Shown here one piece after another: positions 53,693 to 62,619 of a stretch of 64,000 nt of DNA. The position numbers and the translations under genes are program-made. The notes under the pieces are model-generated. The model had not been told where the DNA came from. It was given only the letters and a program-made list of their open reading frames with translations, and made no database searches. Source of the DNA: JBDWFY01 sp039976075 (GTDB lineage Bacteria; Pseudomonadota; Alphaproteobacteria; Rhizobiales; Stappiaceae); the NCBI GenBank assembly GCA_039976075.1, contig JBDWFY010000013.1, positions 806,001 through 870,000 of the forward strand. Reading direction: 5' to 3'. Within the stretch, counting starts at the first letter, position 1, and the number at the start of each line of letters is the position of its first letter.

Positions 53693-55693
53693 TCAGTCGT
53701 CATCATCCTCTGATTCCACCGGCTCAAGAATGTCTTCAGTCTCGTTGTTGCGGAGAACTTTGACATCGATAATCTTTGCCCCGGGAAAGGTCTTCAAAAT
53801 GGCCGCCACTGACGGGTCCGCGGCCGCATCTGTAAGAAGTGCGTGATGTTTGGCCTCTTTGATTTCTTTAAGCGTGGGGCCGCCTTCTTCCCGGGAAACC
53901 ACGACGACCCAGCGTTCGCCGGTCCAGTCGGTCAATTTGCGACCGATATCGCCGGCCAGACCCGGGGGTGCGATTTCGGTGGGCTGCATTTCTATCCGCC
54001 CTGGCTCAAAGGAAACGAGTCGAACCTGGGTTTCCAGCGCCACCTTGAATCGAATATCCCGTTTTTCACCTGCCAGTGCAGCGGCTTCCTCGAGCGACCG
54101 AATTCGAACACCGGGATCCTCGGAAGGAGGTTCAATTTCCACAGCCGGGACCGGGACGGGCTCATCCTGAGGTTCTGGAGCGGGTTCTTCCAATGGTTCT
54201 CTCACTGCCACGGGCCCGGCGGTCGAGGCAACTGCCTGTAATTTGGGTGGTGCGACCTCTGTTTGGTGATCGCGTGGTTCAGCGACAGGCCCGTCGATCG
54301 GATTTGTTTGGGGTGGCTCAGCAACCGGTGCTGTGGAAGAAATGCTGCCTTCCTGTAATTTCTTGAGCGCTTCTTCGGGAGACGGCAGATCGGCTGCATA
54401 GCACAATCTCACCAGCACCATATCAGCCGCAGACAGCGGTTTTGGAGCCGCTTGAACTTCGGGTATTCCTTTCAGAAGGATCTGCCAGGCTCGAGACAAA
54501 ATTCGGATCGACAGTGTTTGTGCGAATTCCAGCCCGCGTTGCCGCTCCTGTTCCGTAACAGCAGCGCCGTCACCGGACGATGGCACGATCTTCAGGCGCG
54601 TGACCAGATGAACGAATTCAGCAAGGTCGGTGAGAATCACGGCTGGATCCGCGCCGACCTGATACTGCGTCTGCAGTTCATCCATCGCGGCGGAAACATT
54701 GCCCCGCATGATGTGTTCAAACAGGTCGATGACCCGAGCCCGGTCGGCCAGGCCCAACATGGAGCGGACGGTATCGCCGTCGATGTGACCTGCACCATGG
54801 GCAATTCCCTGATCAAGCAAGGAGAGCGAGTCCCGGGCTGAGCCTTCACCGGCTCGAGCAATCAGCGAAAGTGCTTCATCAGAAATATCGATCTTCTCGG
54901 CGTCGGCAATTCGACGCATCAGCTGAACCAGAACTTCAGCGTCAATACGCCGTAGATCGAATCGCTGACAGCGAGACAACACCGTGACAGGTACTTTGCG
55001 GATTTCAGTGGTGGCAAAGATGAATTTTACATGTTCAGGCGGCTCTTCCAGGGTCTTCAAAAGACCATTGAAAGCGGCGTTTGAGAGCATGTGCACTTCG
55101 TCGATGATATAGACTTTGTAACGCGCTGTTGCGGGGCGGTACCGGGCAGCATCCGTGATTTCCCGAATATCATTGATACCGGTATGAGAGGCTGCGTCCA
55201 TCTCGATGACGTCGACGTGGCGGCCTTCCATGATCGCCTGACAATGAACGCCAGGCTTATCAAGTCGAATGGTGGGCTGCTCGATCTCACCGGGAATTTC
55301 ATAGTTGAGCCCGCGTGCAAGAATTCGTGCCGTAGTCGTTTTTCCAACCCCGCGAACCCCGGTCAGCATCCATGCCTGAGCAATCCGCCCGCTTTCAAAC
55401 GCGTTGGAAAGCGTTTGTACCATGGCCTCCTGGCCGTAGAGATCGTCGAAATTTTGAGGCCGGTATTTACGCGCCAGAACCCGGTAACCGCTATCTCCAT
55501 CGGGCTGCAGGTTTTTATCGGCGGAAGAACTTTGTGGGACATCCCCAAAGGCATCAATGGTTTTATCATCCCGATCGGACTGCTGCTCGTCGCCTGATTT
55601 GCTGTCCATGCTACTCGCTGCCAGCCCCGGTTCAATCACGATCCGATCAAGCGCTACCCGTTCAGCCACTTGGAGCTGCAGCTCCATCTTCAT
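53693..55693 (-). CDS. dnaX: DNA polymerase III subunit tau
   Basis: 666 residues. AAA+ clamp-loader module: Walker A GVRGVGKTTTARILARG, YIIDEVHMLS Walker B, and ATTEIRKVPVTVLSRCQRFD sensor 1. Of the four zinc-finger Cys known in E. coli only GVHC remains, which I believe is common in Rhizobiales. Domain III and a Pro/Glu-rich linker (about 430-540) precede the tau C-terminus. An N-terminal extension of about 70 residues precedes YRVLARKYRPQNF; starts at 55693 or 55609 are both possible. No A-AAA-AAG slip site was seen, so a gamma form is not predicted. Confidence 0.94.
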   Translation of the reverse strand: MKMELQLQVAERVALDRIVIEPGLAASSMDSKSGDEQQSDRDDKTIDAFGDVPQSSSADKNLQPDGDSGYRVLARKYRPQNFDDLYGQEAMVQTLSNAFESGRIAQAWMLTGVRGVGKTTTARILARGLNYEIPGEIEQPTIRLDKPGVHCQAIMEGRHVDVIEMDAASHTGINDIREITDAARYRPATARYKVYIIDEVHMLSNAAFNGLLKTLEEPPEHVKFIFATTEIRKVPVTVLSRCQRFDLRRIDAEVLVQLMRRIADAEKIDISDEALSLIARAGEGSARDSLSLLDQGIAHGAGHIDGDTVRSMLGLADRARVIDLFEHIMRGNVSAAMDELQTQYQVGADPAVILTDLAEFVHLVTRLKIVPSSGDGAAVTEQERQRGLEFAQTLSIRILSRAWQILLKGIPEVQAAPKPLSAADMVLVRLCYAADLPSPEEALKKLQEGSISSTAPVAEPPQTNPIDGPVAEPRDHQTEVAPPKLQAVASTAGPVAVREPLEEPAPEPQDEPVPVPAVEIEPPSEDPGVRIRSLEEAAALAGEKRDIRFKVALETQVRLVSFEPGRIEMQPTEIAPPGLAGDIGRKLTDWTGERWVVVVSREEGGPTLKEIKEAKHHALLTDAAADPSVAAILKTFPGAKIIDVKVLRNNETEDILEPVESEDDDD

Positions 55694-55781
55694 TCTGTCC
55701 GTGGAGCGGTTCCCAAAAAATGGCGGGCGCCGGATGTAATCGGCACCTGCGGGATTCGAATTTCGCCGGGTCGATCCAATG

Positions 55782-55884
55782 GGTGGGAGGCTGGCACGGT
55801 GACCCGTGCCGCAACTCGTTGGGGCTGCTTCCTTCCGGACCTGACCCGGTTGGCGAGTGGCTCGTCCACCACCAACCTCCCAAC
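55782..55884 (-). ncRNA. ffs: signal recognition particle RNA, bacterial small (4.5S)
   Basis: On the minus strand, about 100 nucleotides. Contains the conserved GGTCAGGTCCGGAAGGAAGC segment, the domain IV loop that binds Ffh, flanked by a long hairpin whose ends GGGAGG and CCTCCC pair. Location just upstream of dnaX is typical for alphaproteobacteria. Ends placed by pairing, uncertain by a few bases. Confidence 0.95.
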
Positions 55885-56061
55885 GCTCTTATATCAGAAA
55901 AAGGGTGGCACTTGGCAAGAGGTGTTCTGAGAGAATTTCAATTGTGGAATTTCTGGTGAAAACAGTTTGAATTATTCCGGGGTCCGGTCATCTTGCGATG
56001 CTGGAAAACTTGTATAGCGGAATACACACAATCCGTACTTTTGCAGTAATGGAGGGACATC

Positions 56062-56478
56062 ATGCCTGATAAAGAATTTGTACTCGACCCGCGGCTGGAA
56101 GCTGACAGCATAGTCGTGTGCACGCTGGATTTATGCTGCGTCCGTCTGATGAAGAATGCGACATATCCCTGGCTGCTTCTTGTGCCCCAAAAAGCTGACC
56201 TCGTGGAATTAATTGACCTTGATCGACCGGAGCGCATGGAGTTGATGGACGAGATCGCTCTTGCTTCTCGTGCGCTCAAATCAGCGACGGGGTGCTACAA
56301 GCTCAATGTTGCTGCACTCGGTAATCAAGTGTCACAACTTCACATCCATGTCATTGCACGCATACGGGATGATCCGGCGTGGCCGGGGCCGGTTTGGGGA
56401 AAAGAGTCTCCGGTTGCCTGGGACACAGAACGACTGGAAAACTTGATTAAAGCACTCAAGGGACATATGGGAGTGTAG
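56062..56478 (+). CDS. HIT family protein
   Basis: 138 residues. QLHIHVIARIRDDPAWPGPVWG carries the His-x-His pair, but the third triad position is Ile rather than His, a variant I recall in alphaproteobacterial members of this subgroup. Probably hydrolyses nucleotide-linked phosphoramidates or dinucleoside polyphosphates. Upstream of nudC, likely one transcript. Confidence 0.88.
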   Translation: MPDKEFVLDPRLEADSIVVCTLDLCCVRLMKNATYPWLLLVPQKADLVELIDLDRPERMELMDEIALASRALKSATGCYKLNVAALGNQVSQLHIHVIARIRDDPAWPGPVWGKESPVAWDTERLENLIKALKGHMGV

Positions 56479-56531
56479 CTTTCTAAACCCGCACTGCCTC
56501 TTCTCGAAGTCTCTACCCCGCAGGATATCTG

Positions 56532-57470
56532 ATGGATTTGTTTCGTTCAGCCACGCGCGAGCTGGTGTATAATTTCTCGTTTGCCGGAAACGATCTCCAT
56601 CGTCATGGCGAAAAGCGATCCGATGCGAGCTGGTTTGCGGATATCAAGCAATCCGACAACTGCGGCTTGGCGCTTTATGTCCAGAATAAAATCCTGATAG
56701 ACCACAAAGCAGGAAATGTCTTTCATGACCGCGCGGTGGCGGACGAACTTCGGATCGATTGGTCTGAAGCGCCTTACCTGGGCGAAAGGGAAGGGCGGCA
56801 CTATTTTGCAGCGTCAGTTCCTGCAACCGAAGAGGACTTTGATGAAAGCAGTCCTTTCTATCTTGAAAATCTACGTACACTCGCTCTCAAAGGCGATGTT
56901 CCAGAGGGTGACCTTGGAGCGCTGGCGCAAGCCAGTGCGCTGATTCATTGGCATACAACCCATCGATTCTGTTCTCGGTGCGGAAAGGAAAGTTTCCTCT
57001 CTGAGGCAGGCTACAGGCGCGACTGCGCTCATTGCGGCGGCTTGCATTTCCCGCGCACCGATCCAGCCGTCATCATGCTGACGACAGATGGCGACAGATG
57101 CCTTTTGGGGTCGACCGAGCGATTTATGGAAGGGATGTATTCTACTCTTGCCGGTTATGTCGAGCCGGGTGAAACCTTCGAAGATGCTGTTCGACGCGAG
57201 ACTCAGGAAGAAGCGGGCATCAAAGTCGGCCGCGTTGTCTACCACGCGAGTCAGCCCTGGGCGTTCCCGGCCAATCTGATGATTGGTTGTTTCTCTGAAG
57301 CTTTATCGAGCGAAATCACCATCGACAAAAACGAGCTCTCAGACTGCCGGTGGTTCTCGCGCGCAGAAGTGCGGACAATGATGGCCGGTCAGCACCCGGA
57401 AAATTTGATCACGCCACCTGGAATATCAATTGCTGCGGCATTGATTTCTCATTGGGTTGAGCACGGCTGA
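56532..57470 (+). CDS. nudC: NAD(+) diphosphatase / RNA-decapping Nudix hydrolase
   Basis: 312 residues. Zinc ribbon CSRCGKESFLSEAGYRRDC plus AHCGG (four Cys), then a Nudix box from GYVEPGETFEDAVRRETQEE to EAGIKVG, and the NudC-specific SQPWAFPANLM. Hydrolyses NAD(H) and removes NAD caps from RNA. Confidence 0.95.
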   Translation: MDLFRSATRELVYNFSFAGNDLHRHGEKRSDASWFADIKQSDNCGLALYVQNKILIDHKAGNVFHDRAVADELRIDWSEAPYLGEREGRHYFAASVPATEEDFDESSPFYLENLRTLALKGDVPEGDLGALAQASALIHWHTTHRFCSRCGKESFLSEAGYRRDCAHCGGLHFPRTDPAVIMLTTDGDRCLLGSTERFMEGMYSTLAGYVEPGETFEDAVRRETQEEAGIKVGRVVYHASQPWAFPANLMIGCFSEALSSEITIDKNELSDCRWFSRAEVRTMMAGQHPENLITPPGISIAAALISHWVEHG

Positions 57471-57536
57471 CTTGTGCAGGGCGTTCGGCCTTCTTATGTC
57501 TTTGGTGTCGTTGATACAGGAAAAATCAAAACCACA

Positions 57537-58220
57537 ATGCTGCAAGCTGCTTCGCGTGCCTTTTCTGAAATGCTCCAGCCGTCATTCCGGCACATATTCT
57601 GGAAATCGCTGGGTCTCACGTTGGCACTGTTATTTGTTGTCTGGCTTGTCATTGAAGGTCTGGTTACCGGGTTCGTTACACTGCCTTATCCCTGGCTGGA
57701 GACGTCACTCAGTATTCTGACAGGGATCGGTGCCTTTTTTCTACTTGGATTCCTTGTGGCACCGGCCACATCGCTATTTGCAGCGTTTTTTCAAGACGAT
57801 ATTGCCGAACTGGTTGAAAAACACAGCTATCCTGGCGATCCTGCCGGTAAAGCACTGCCTTTGATGCAATCCGTCTGGTTGTCGATAAAGTTTGCGAGTG
57901 TCGTTGTACTGGGCAACATCGTGGCGCTCATTCTGCTGCTTGTTCCCGGGGTCAATCTGATCGCCTTTTTTGTCATAAACGGCTATCTTCTGGGTCGGGA
58001 ATATTTCGAATTCGCAGCCATGCGTTTTATGTCCCCGGCCGAAGCGCGGCAATTTCGGCAAAGCCACGGCGGCACGGTTTTCCTGGCCGGTCTGATTATT
58101 GCCGGTATGCTGGCCGTTCCGTTGCTCAATTTGCTGACCCCCATTTTTGCAACGATCTTCATGATGCATATGTATAAACGGTTGTCGGTAAGAACACCGG
58201 AAGCCGGGCCGGCACGTTAG
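57537..58220 (+). CDS. EI24/CysZ-like integral membrane protein
   Basis: 227 residues from ATG 57537; a GTG at 57474 is the alternative. Four to five membrane helices, with the EI24 phrase NGYLLGREYFEFAAMRFM near residue 165, which matches CysZ-type sulfate transport proteins and related families. Substrate not shown here. The ATG lacks a close ribosome binding site. Confidence 0.82.
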   Translation: MLQAASRAFSEMLQPSFRHIFWKSLGLTLALLFVVWLVIEGLVTGFVTLPYPWLETSLSILTGIGAFFLLGFLVAPATSLFAAFFQDDIAELVEKHSYPGDPAGKALPLMQSVWLSIKFASVVVLGNIVALILLLVPGVNLIAFFVINGYLLGREYFEFAAMRFMSPAEARQFRQSHGGTVFLAGLIIAGMLAVPLLNLLTPIFATIFMMHMYKRLSVRTPEAGPAR

Positions 58221-58243
58221 GTCGACGACCGTCCGGCTGGGCT

Positions 58244-58714
58244 CTAGAGACCAAGCTCTGTCAGACCCCGGTGGTCGTCCGGCCTCGGTCCTTGCGGCCA
58301 AATGAACAGGCGTTCATTTTCCTTGATTGAAACATCATTAATGCTGGCCTCTCGACGTAGCATCAGCCCGTTGTTGTCAAAACGCCACTGTTCGTTTCCA
58401 TAGGCCCGAAACCAGTTTCCATTCTGGTCGTGATATTCATACTGAAATCGAGCGGCGATCTGGTTCCGGTGAAACGCCCACACTTCCTTTATGAGTCGAT
58501 ACTCATGCTCTTTCTGCCATTTTTCAGTCAGGAACGCGACGATTTGGTCGCGCCCTCTGATGAACCGTGACCGATTGCGCCACCAGCTGTCCGGTGTGTA
58601 AGCAAGAGAAACCCTGACCGGATCTTGCGTGTTCCACGCATTTTCGGCAAGTCGGGCTTTTTGTCTTGCTGTTTCGGGGGAAAATGGTGGTAGTGGCGGG
58701 CGTGACTCACTCAT
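58244..58714 (-). CDS. DUF1348 / NTF2-like protein in the cyanate operon
   Basis: 156 residues, alpha+beta NTF2-like cone: FSPETARQKARLAENAWNTQDP, AYTPDSWWRNRSRFIRGRDQIVAFLTEKW-type segment, and FQYEYHDQNGNWFRAYGNEQWRF. Family function is unknown. It begins seven bases after cynS, so is likely cotranscribed, the last gene of the operon. Confidence 0.87.
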   Translation of the reverse strand: MSESRPPLPPFSPETARQKARLAENAWNTQDPVRVSLAYTPDSWWRNRSRFIRGRDQIVAFLTEKWQKEHEYRLIKEVWAFHRNQIAARFQYEYHDQNGNWFRAYGNEQWRFDNNGLMLRREASINDVSIKENERLFIWPQGPRPDDHRGLTELGL

Positions 58715-58721
58715 GGACAGA

Positions 58722-59165
58722 TCACCACTGATTGTAGGACAGAAACTTGCCGCTCATCTTTATCTCAATACGGTCCCCTTTCGGATTGGGTATCTTTTCA
58801 ACACTCATGTCAAAATCGATGGCGCTCATAATGCCGTCACCACCCTTCTCCTGAATCAGTTCTTTCAGTGTATCGCCGTAAACACCAACGATTTCGTAGA
58901 AGCGATAGACACACGGGTCGGTCGGAATGCTCTGCTCGAAGACTTTTGTCGGATATTCCGCCAGGACCACGGCGGCTTCTTGCGGCAGTCCCAGTGACTT
59001 GATCAGGATGTCTGCCTTTTCACGCGGCATCGAATTCATGCCAAGGCATGCGGATGTCGTGAAAACCTCAGACATTCCAATCGCTTCAGCAATTGCGGAC
59101 CATGTCATGCCCGATGCGCGTTTCTTTTCCATGATCATTTCGGTGACATCGATTTTATTCATCAT
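58722..59165 (-). CDS. cynS: cyanate hydratase (cyanase)
   Basis: 147 residues from ATG 59165, GAGGA seven bases upstream. Bicarbonate-dependent breakdown of cyanate to ammonia and CO2. Helical N-terminus with MTWSAIAEAIGMSEVF, and the catalytic Arg and Glu in YRFYEIVG and Ser in GIMSAIDF, all kept. Lies downstream of the importer genes, which supports cyanate as the transported substrate. Confidence 0.96.
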   Translation of the reverse strand: MMNKIDVTEMIMEKKRASGMTWSAIAEAIGMSEVFTTSACLGMNSMPREKADILIKSLGLPQEAAVVLAEYPTKVFEQSIPTDPCVYRFYEIVGVYGDTLKELIQEKGGDGIMSAIDFDMSVEKIPNPKGDRIEIKMSGKFLSYNQW

Positions 59166-59237
59166 CAATTTATCCTCATAGCGATGCGTGGCGCATACTC
59201 TTGCCCTATAGGTTGTTCGACATTCGCGGGGTGCGCC

Positions 59238-60164
59238 TTAGCTGGCGAGCGAAACAACCGTTCCCTCGATGTTTTCTGAAAGCGTCTTTTCATTTGAAGC
59301 GGGGTTGACCGTCTTCGGTCGTCTCGTGCGCCTGGCTCCGCCAGCCGGTGTGTTTTCCGGCTTTGTTTGCGATAGTTCCTTCGATCGCTCTGCCAGGAAC
59401 TCCACAAGGTGATTGCGGATATTGTAGTAGGCGTCATCGTGAATAATCTTGGCCCGGTTGCGAGGGCGTTCAATATCCACCACCACGCTCTCGGCAACTT
59501 GTGCTTCCGGTCCGTTTGTCATCAGCAGAATGCGGTCGGCCAGCAGTATGGCTTCGTCAACGTCGTGTGTGATCATGAAGACGGTCTGCTCGGTCCCGGA
59601 CCAGATCCGAAGCAATTCATCCTGAATCGTACCGCGCGTCAGGGCGTCCAGAGCACCGAATGGTTCGTCCAGCAAAAGCAATTTCGGCTGTATGGCAAAG
59701 GCACGGGCAATCGACACGCGTTGCCGCATTCCACCGGAAAGTTGCGATGGCTTTCTGTTTTCCGCGCCGTTGGTCAGGCCCACTAGTTCCAGGAATTTGT
59801 AGGAGTGTTCCAGGACTTCACTTCTGCTCCATTCCGGAAACCGTGCCTTTACACCGAAAACAACGTTTTTCAGGGCTGAAAGCCATGGCAGGAGCGAGTA
59901 ATTCTGAAACACCACGCCCCGATCGAGACTGGGGCCGGAAACCTCCTTGCCGTCCATTGTGACAACGCCTTCTGTGGGGCTGTCCAGTCCGGCAAGCACA
60001 TTCATGATCGTTGATTTCCCGCAGCCGGAATGTCCGATGATACAGATGAATTCGCCTTTTTTGATATCAAATGAGATGTCCTCAAATACCGTGAGTGGCT
60101 CTCCACCCTTGAGGGCCGGAAAGCGCCGTGTCAGGCGGTCGATCTCGAGGAAGGGTTTGGTCAT
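59238..60164 (-). CDS. cynD: nitrate/cyanate-type ABC transporter ATPase
   Basis: 308 residues from ATG 60164. Walker A GHSGCGKST, signature LSGGMRQRVSIARAF, Walker B LLLDEPFGALD, and NrtD/TauB-like QNYSLLPWLSALKNV. A basic C-terminal tail (GGARRTRRPKT) extends past the core. cynD is used because cynS follows; nrtD would be the pure-family name. Confidence 0.9.
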   Translation of the reverse strand: MTKPFLEIDRLTRRFPALKGGEPLTVFEDISFDIKKGEFICIIGHSGCGKSTIMNVLAGLDSPTEGVVTMDGKEVSGPSLDRGVVFQNYSLLPWLSALKNVVFGVKARFPEWSRSEVLEHSYKFLELVGLTNGAENRKPSQLSGGMRQRVSIARAFAIQPKLLLLDEPFGALDALTRGTIQDELLRIWSGTEQTVFMITHDVDEAILLADRILLMTNGPEAQVAESVVVDIERPRNRAKIIHDDAYYNIRNHLVEFLAERSKELSQTKPENTPAGGARRTRRPKTVNPASNEKTLSENIEGTVVSLAS

Positions 60165-60171
60165 GGGGAAA

Positions 60172-61002
60172 CTACTCCTGATATTGGACGCTCTTCTGGA
60201 TGAAACCGAAGACGGTATCCAGGAGCATGCCAACGACGCCAATCATGAGGATGGAGAAGATCACGCTGGTAAGATCGAGGTTGTTCCACTCGTTCCAGAC
60301 GTAATATCCAATCCCGGTTCCACCGACGAGCATTTCTGCGGCGACAATGACAAGCCACGCAATGCCGATTGAAATGCGCATTCCTGTCAGGATTGTCGGT
60401 GCGGCTGCGGGTAATATGACCGCGAAAGCCGTCCTGAAGGCACCGAGCTCGTGTGTCCGGGCAACGTTCACCCAGTCTTTGCGCACATTGGCGACGCCAA
60501 AGGCCGTATTAATGAGCATTGGCCAGATGGAGCAGATGAAAATCACAAAGATTGCCGAGGCCTGGCTGTCCTGGATGATGAAAAGTGCCAGTGGCATCCA
60601 TGCAAGCGGTGAGATCGGTCTTAAGACCTGAATGAACGGATCAAGTGCCCGATAGGCAAGAGGTGACATGCCGATCAGAAAACCGAGTGGGATGGCGATC
60701 AAAGCGGCAAGGAAGTAGCCGGTCAGCACACGAAACAGGGAGTAGGCAATTTGTATGCCGATGCCTTTGTCATTCGGGCCGACATCATAGAACGGATCCG
60801 AGAGTTCTTCATATGCTTTTGAGATGATATCGGAAGGCGGCGGAACCCGGGCCTGTTGACCCCCGCCTCCGGTCAGAAGTTCATATTCGGTCAACTCCCC
60901 GACCGCTTTCTGGCCGGGGATAGAGAATTCCCAAATCGTGAGACCGACAAGGAGGATCAGAGCCGATAAAATAAGGGCTTTGACGGATTCTGAGACTATC
61001 AT
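60172..61002 (-). CDS. cynB: nitrate/cyanate-type ABC transporter permease
   Basis: 276 residues, ATG 61002 two bases after the binding-protein stop. Six or so membrane segments; the EAA-like segment ARTHELGAFRTAFAVILPAAAP and LRPISPLAWMPLALF are NrtB/SsuC-type signatures. The periplasmic stretch at about 45-65 is Gly/Pro-rich. Confidence 0.92.
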   Translation of the reverse strand: MIVSESVKALILSALILLVGLTIWEFSIPGQKAVGELTEYELLTGGGGQQARVPPPSDIISKAYEELSDPFYDVGPNDKGIGIQIAYSLFRVLTGYFLAALIAIPLGFLIGMSPLAYRALDPFIQVLRPISPLAWMPLALFIIQDSQASAIFVIFICSIWPMLINTAFGVANVRKDWVNVARTHELGAFRTAFAVILPAAAPTILTGMRISIGIAWLVIVAAEMLVGGTGIGYYVWNEWNNLDLTSVIFSILMIGVVGMLLDTVFGFIQKSVQYQE

Positions 61003-61004
61003 TG

Positions 61005-62408
61005 TCAAGCGCCTCGTTTAATCGCGAAGCTCTGGACATATTCTTCCGGTTTGTCCGGGTCGAACGTCTTGCCCATGATTGTATAGGATTTGTAGGTCTC
61101 GCTGGGTGGCTCGATGCCCAGGTCTTTCATGATTTTACCGGCATCGGCGGCAAGGTAGACCTGCTCGGCAATGCCCTTGTAGTCGACATCGCCCTCGATA
61201 TAGCCCCAGCGTTTCATCTGGGTAAGGATCCAGACACCCATCGAGTGCCAGGGGAAAGGATCAAAATCGATCCGGTCCGGCACGCGTTGAACGTTGCCCA
61301 AACCATCTGCATATGTCCCTGTCAGCACCTGCTGCACCACCGGAACCGGCTGGTTGAGGTAGTTTTTGGGTGAAATGGCCTCGGCGATTTCAACTCTGTT
61401 GTCGTTGTTGCTGGCATATTGGGTTGCGTCGATCAGAGCCTTGAGAAGGTTGCCGTATGTATTGGGCAGGGTTGTTGCAAACTCTTCCGAGCAAGCAAAG
61501 GCACAGCAGGGATGTCCCTCCCAGATATCCTTCGTCAGCTTGTGAATGAACCCGACTTTCTCCCAGACAGCGCGCTGGTTAAACGGATCGGGCGAAAGAT
61601 AGCCGTCCAGATTGCCCGCACGGAGATTGGCGACCATTTCCGGGGGCGGGACGACCCGAATCTGGATGTCTTTGTCGGGATCAAGACCGAACTCGGCGAC
61701 GTAGTAGCGCAACAGGAAATTGTGCATTGAATATTCAAATGGCACGCCGAACTTGAACCCCTTCCATGTGCTGGGTTCATCATTTTTATCTTTATGATCG
61801 TTATGCAGGACGATCGCCTGACCGTTGATGTTTTCGACTGCCGGCATCAAAAACGGCACGGCCGTTGAACCCGCCCCCATCGTAATGGCAAGCGGCATCG
61901 GCGTGAGCATATGGGAGGCGTCATACTCCTTGTTCAGTGACTTGTCGCGGGCCACCGCCCAGCCGGCTGTTTTAATGACATCAACATCCAGACCATATTT
62001 CTCATAAAATCCAAGAGGTTTGGCCATGATGATCGGCGTCGCGCATGTAATCGGCACGAACCCGACATTAAGTTTTGCTTTCTCCGGTTTGCCCAGATCG
62101 TCAAGAATTGCAGCTTTCGCCTTTTCGATAGGAAACACCGAGGCCAGCGCCGCTGCGAGCGTCGTGCTGCCGAGCAGGGAGGCAAAAGACCGGCGAGACA
62201 ACTCGTTGTGACCGAATACTGAACGCACCACCGCGCTTTCGACGGCCCGGGCGACGAGTGCCTCATCATTCTTTGCGATATCAGGTGAGGGCTCTGCGCT
62301 TTGTCGATTGTGCGTATTGTCTTGCAGACAGGTCGTACAACCACATCCGCTTCCATGACGCAAATCGCTTTGACCATCATAGGGGTTTCCAAGACTTTTA
62401 GAGGGCAT
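61005..62408 (-). CDS. cynA: nitrate/cyanate-type ABC transporter binding protein, Tat signal
   Basis: 467 residues from ATG 62408 (AGGAGAT eight bases upstream; GTG 62414 alternative). The N-terminus is unusual: about 70 residues with a CGCTTC cysteine cluster precede a twin-arginine signal SRRSFASLLGSTTLAAALA. The mature part is NrtA/CynA-like: VGFVPITCATPIIMAKPLGFYEKYG, PYEYS-like contacts and WEGHPCCAFACSEEFA. Signature residues that separate nitrate, bicarbonate and cyanate binders were not resolved. Confidence 0.9.
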   Translation of the reverse strand: MPSKSLGNPYDGQSDLRHGSGCGCTTCLQDNTHNRQSAEPSPDIAKNDEALVARAVESAVVRSVFGHNELSRRSFASLLGSTTLAAALASVFPIEKAKAAILDDLGKPEKAKLNVGFVPITCATPIIMAKPLGFYEKYGLDVDVIKTAGWAVARDKSLNKEYDASHMLTPMPLAITMGAGSTAVPFLMPAVENINGQAIVLHNDHKDKNDEPSTWKGFKFGVPFEYSMHNFLLRYYVAEFGLDPDKDIQIRVVPPPEMVANLRAGNLDGYLSPDPFNQRAVWEKVGFIHKLTKDIWEGHPCCAFACSEEFATTLPNTYGNLLKALIDATQYASNNDNRVEIAEAISPKNYLNQPVPVVQQVLTGTYADGLGNVQRVPDRIDFDPFPWHSMGVWILTQMKRWGYIEGDVDYKGIAEQVYLAADAGKIMKDLGIEPPSETYKSYTIMGKTFDPDKPEEYVQSFAIKRGA

Positions 62409-62458
62409 TGACACTATCTCCTATTGCAGGAACACGGGAGGGACTTGTCAAACAGATC

Positions 62459-62473
62459 GCAAGCTGCGTGCCA
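62459..62473 (-). promoter_or_regulatory. sigma-54 promoter for the cyn operon
   Basis: TGGCACGCAGCTTGC on the minus strand matches the -24/-12 consensus TGGCAC-N5-TTGC exactly, with GG and GC ten bases apart. Transcription would start near 62448, about 40 bases before the cynA ATG. A sigma-54 activator gene lies divergently next to it. Confidence 0.8.
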
Positions 62474-62541
62474 AAATTGAGAAAAGCGAAAAAGTTATTA
62501 AAAACAGAAGTTTGCCGGATATTTGGGCATATTGCTTATAT

Positions 62542-62593
62542 TACGATCTTTCGTAAATTTCATAATTTGGTAATAATTTTACGAAATTTCGTA
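62542..62593. promoter_or_regulatory. paired upstream activator sites TACGA-N4-TCGTA
   Basis: Two dyads: TACGATCTTTCGTA (62542-62555) and the perfect palindrome TACGAAATTTCGTA (62580-62593), centres 38 bases apart. Centres fall about 100 and 139 bases upstream of the sigma-54 start, the usual place for enhancer-binding protein sites. The second also lies 27 bases before the activator ATG, so autoregulation is possible. Confidence 0.65.
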
Positions 62594-62619
62594 GGACGGC
62601 AAGTGAGTGTTTTCAGGCA

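Noticed and set aside
53693..55693. Programmed frameshift producing a gamma subunit in dnaX
   Set aside because: No A-AAA-AAG type slippery heptamer seen in the region between the AAA+ module and the tau tail.
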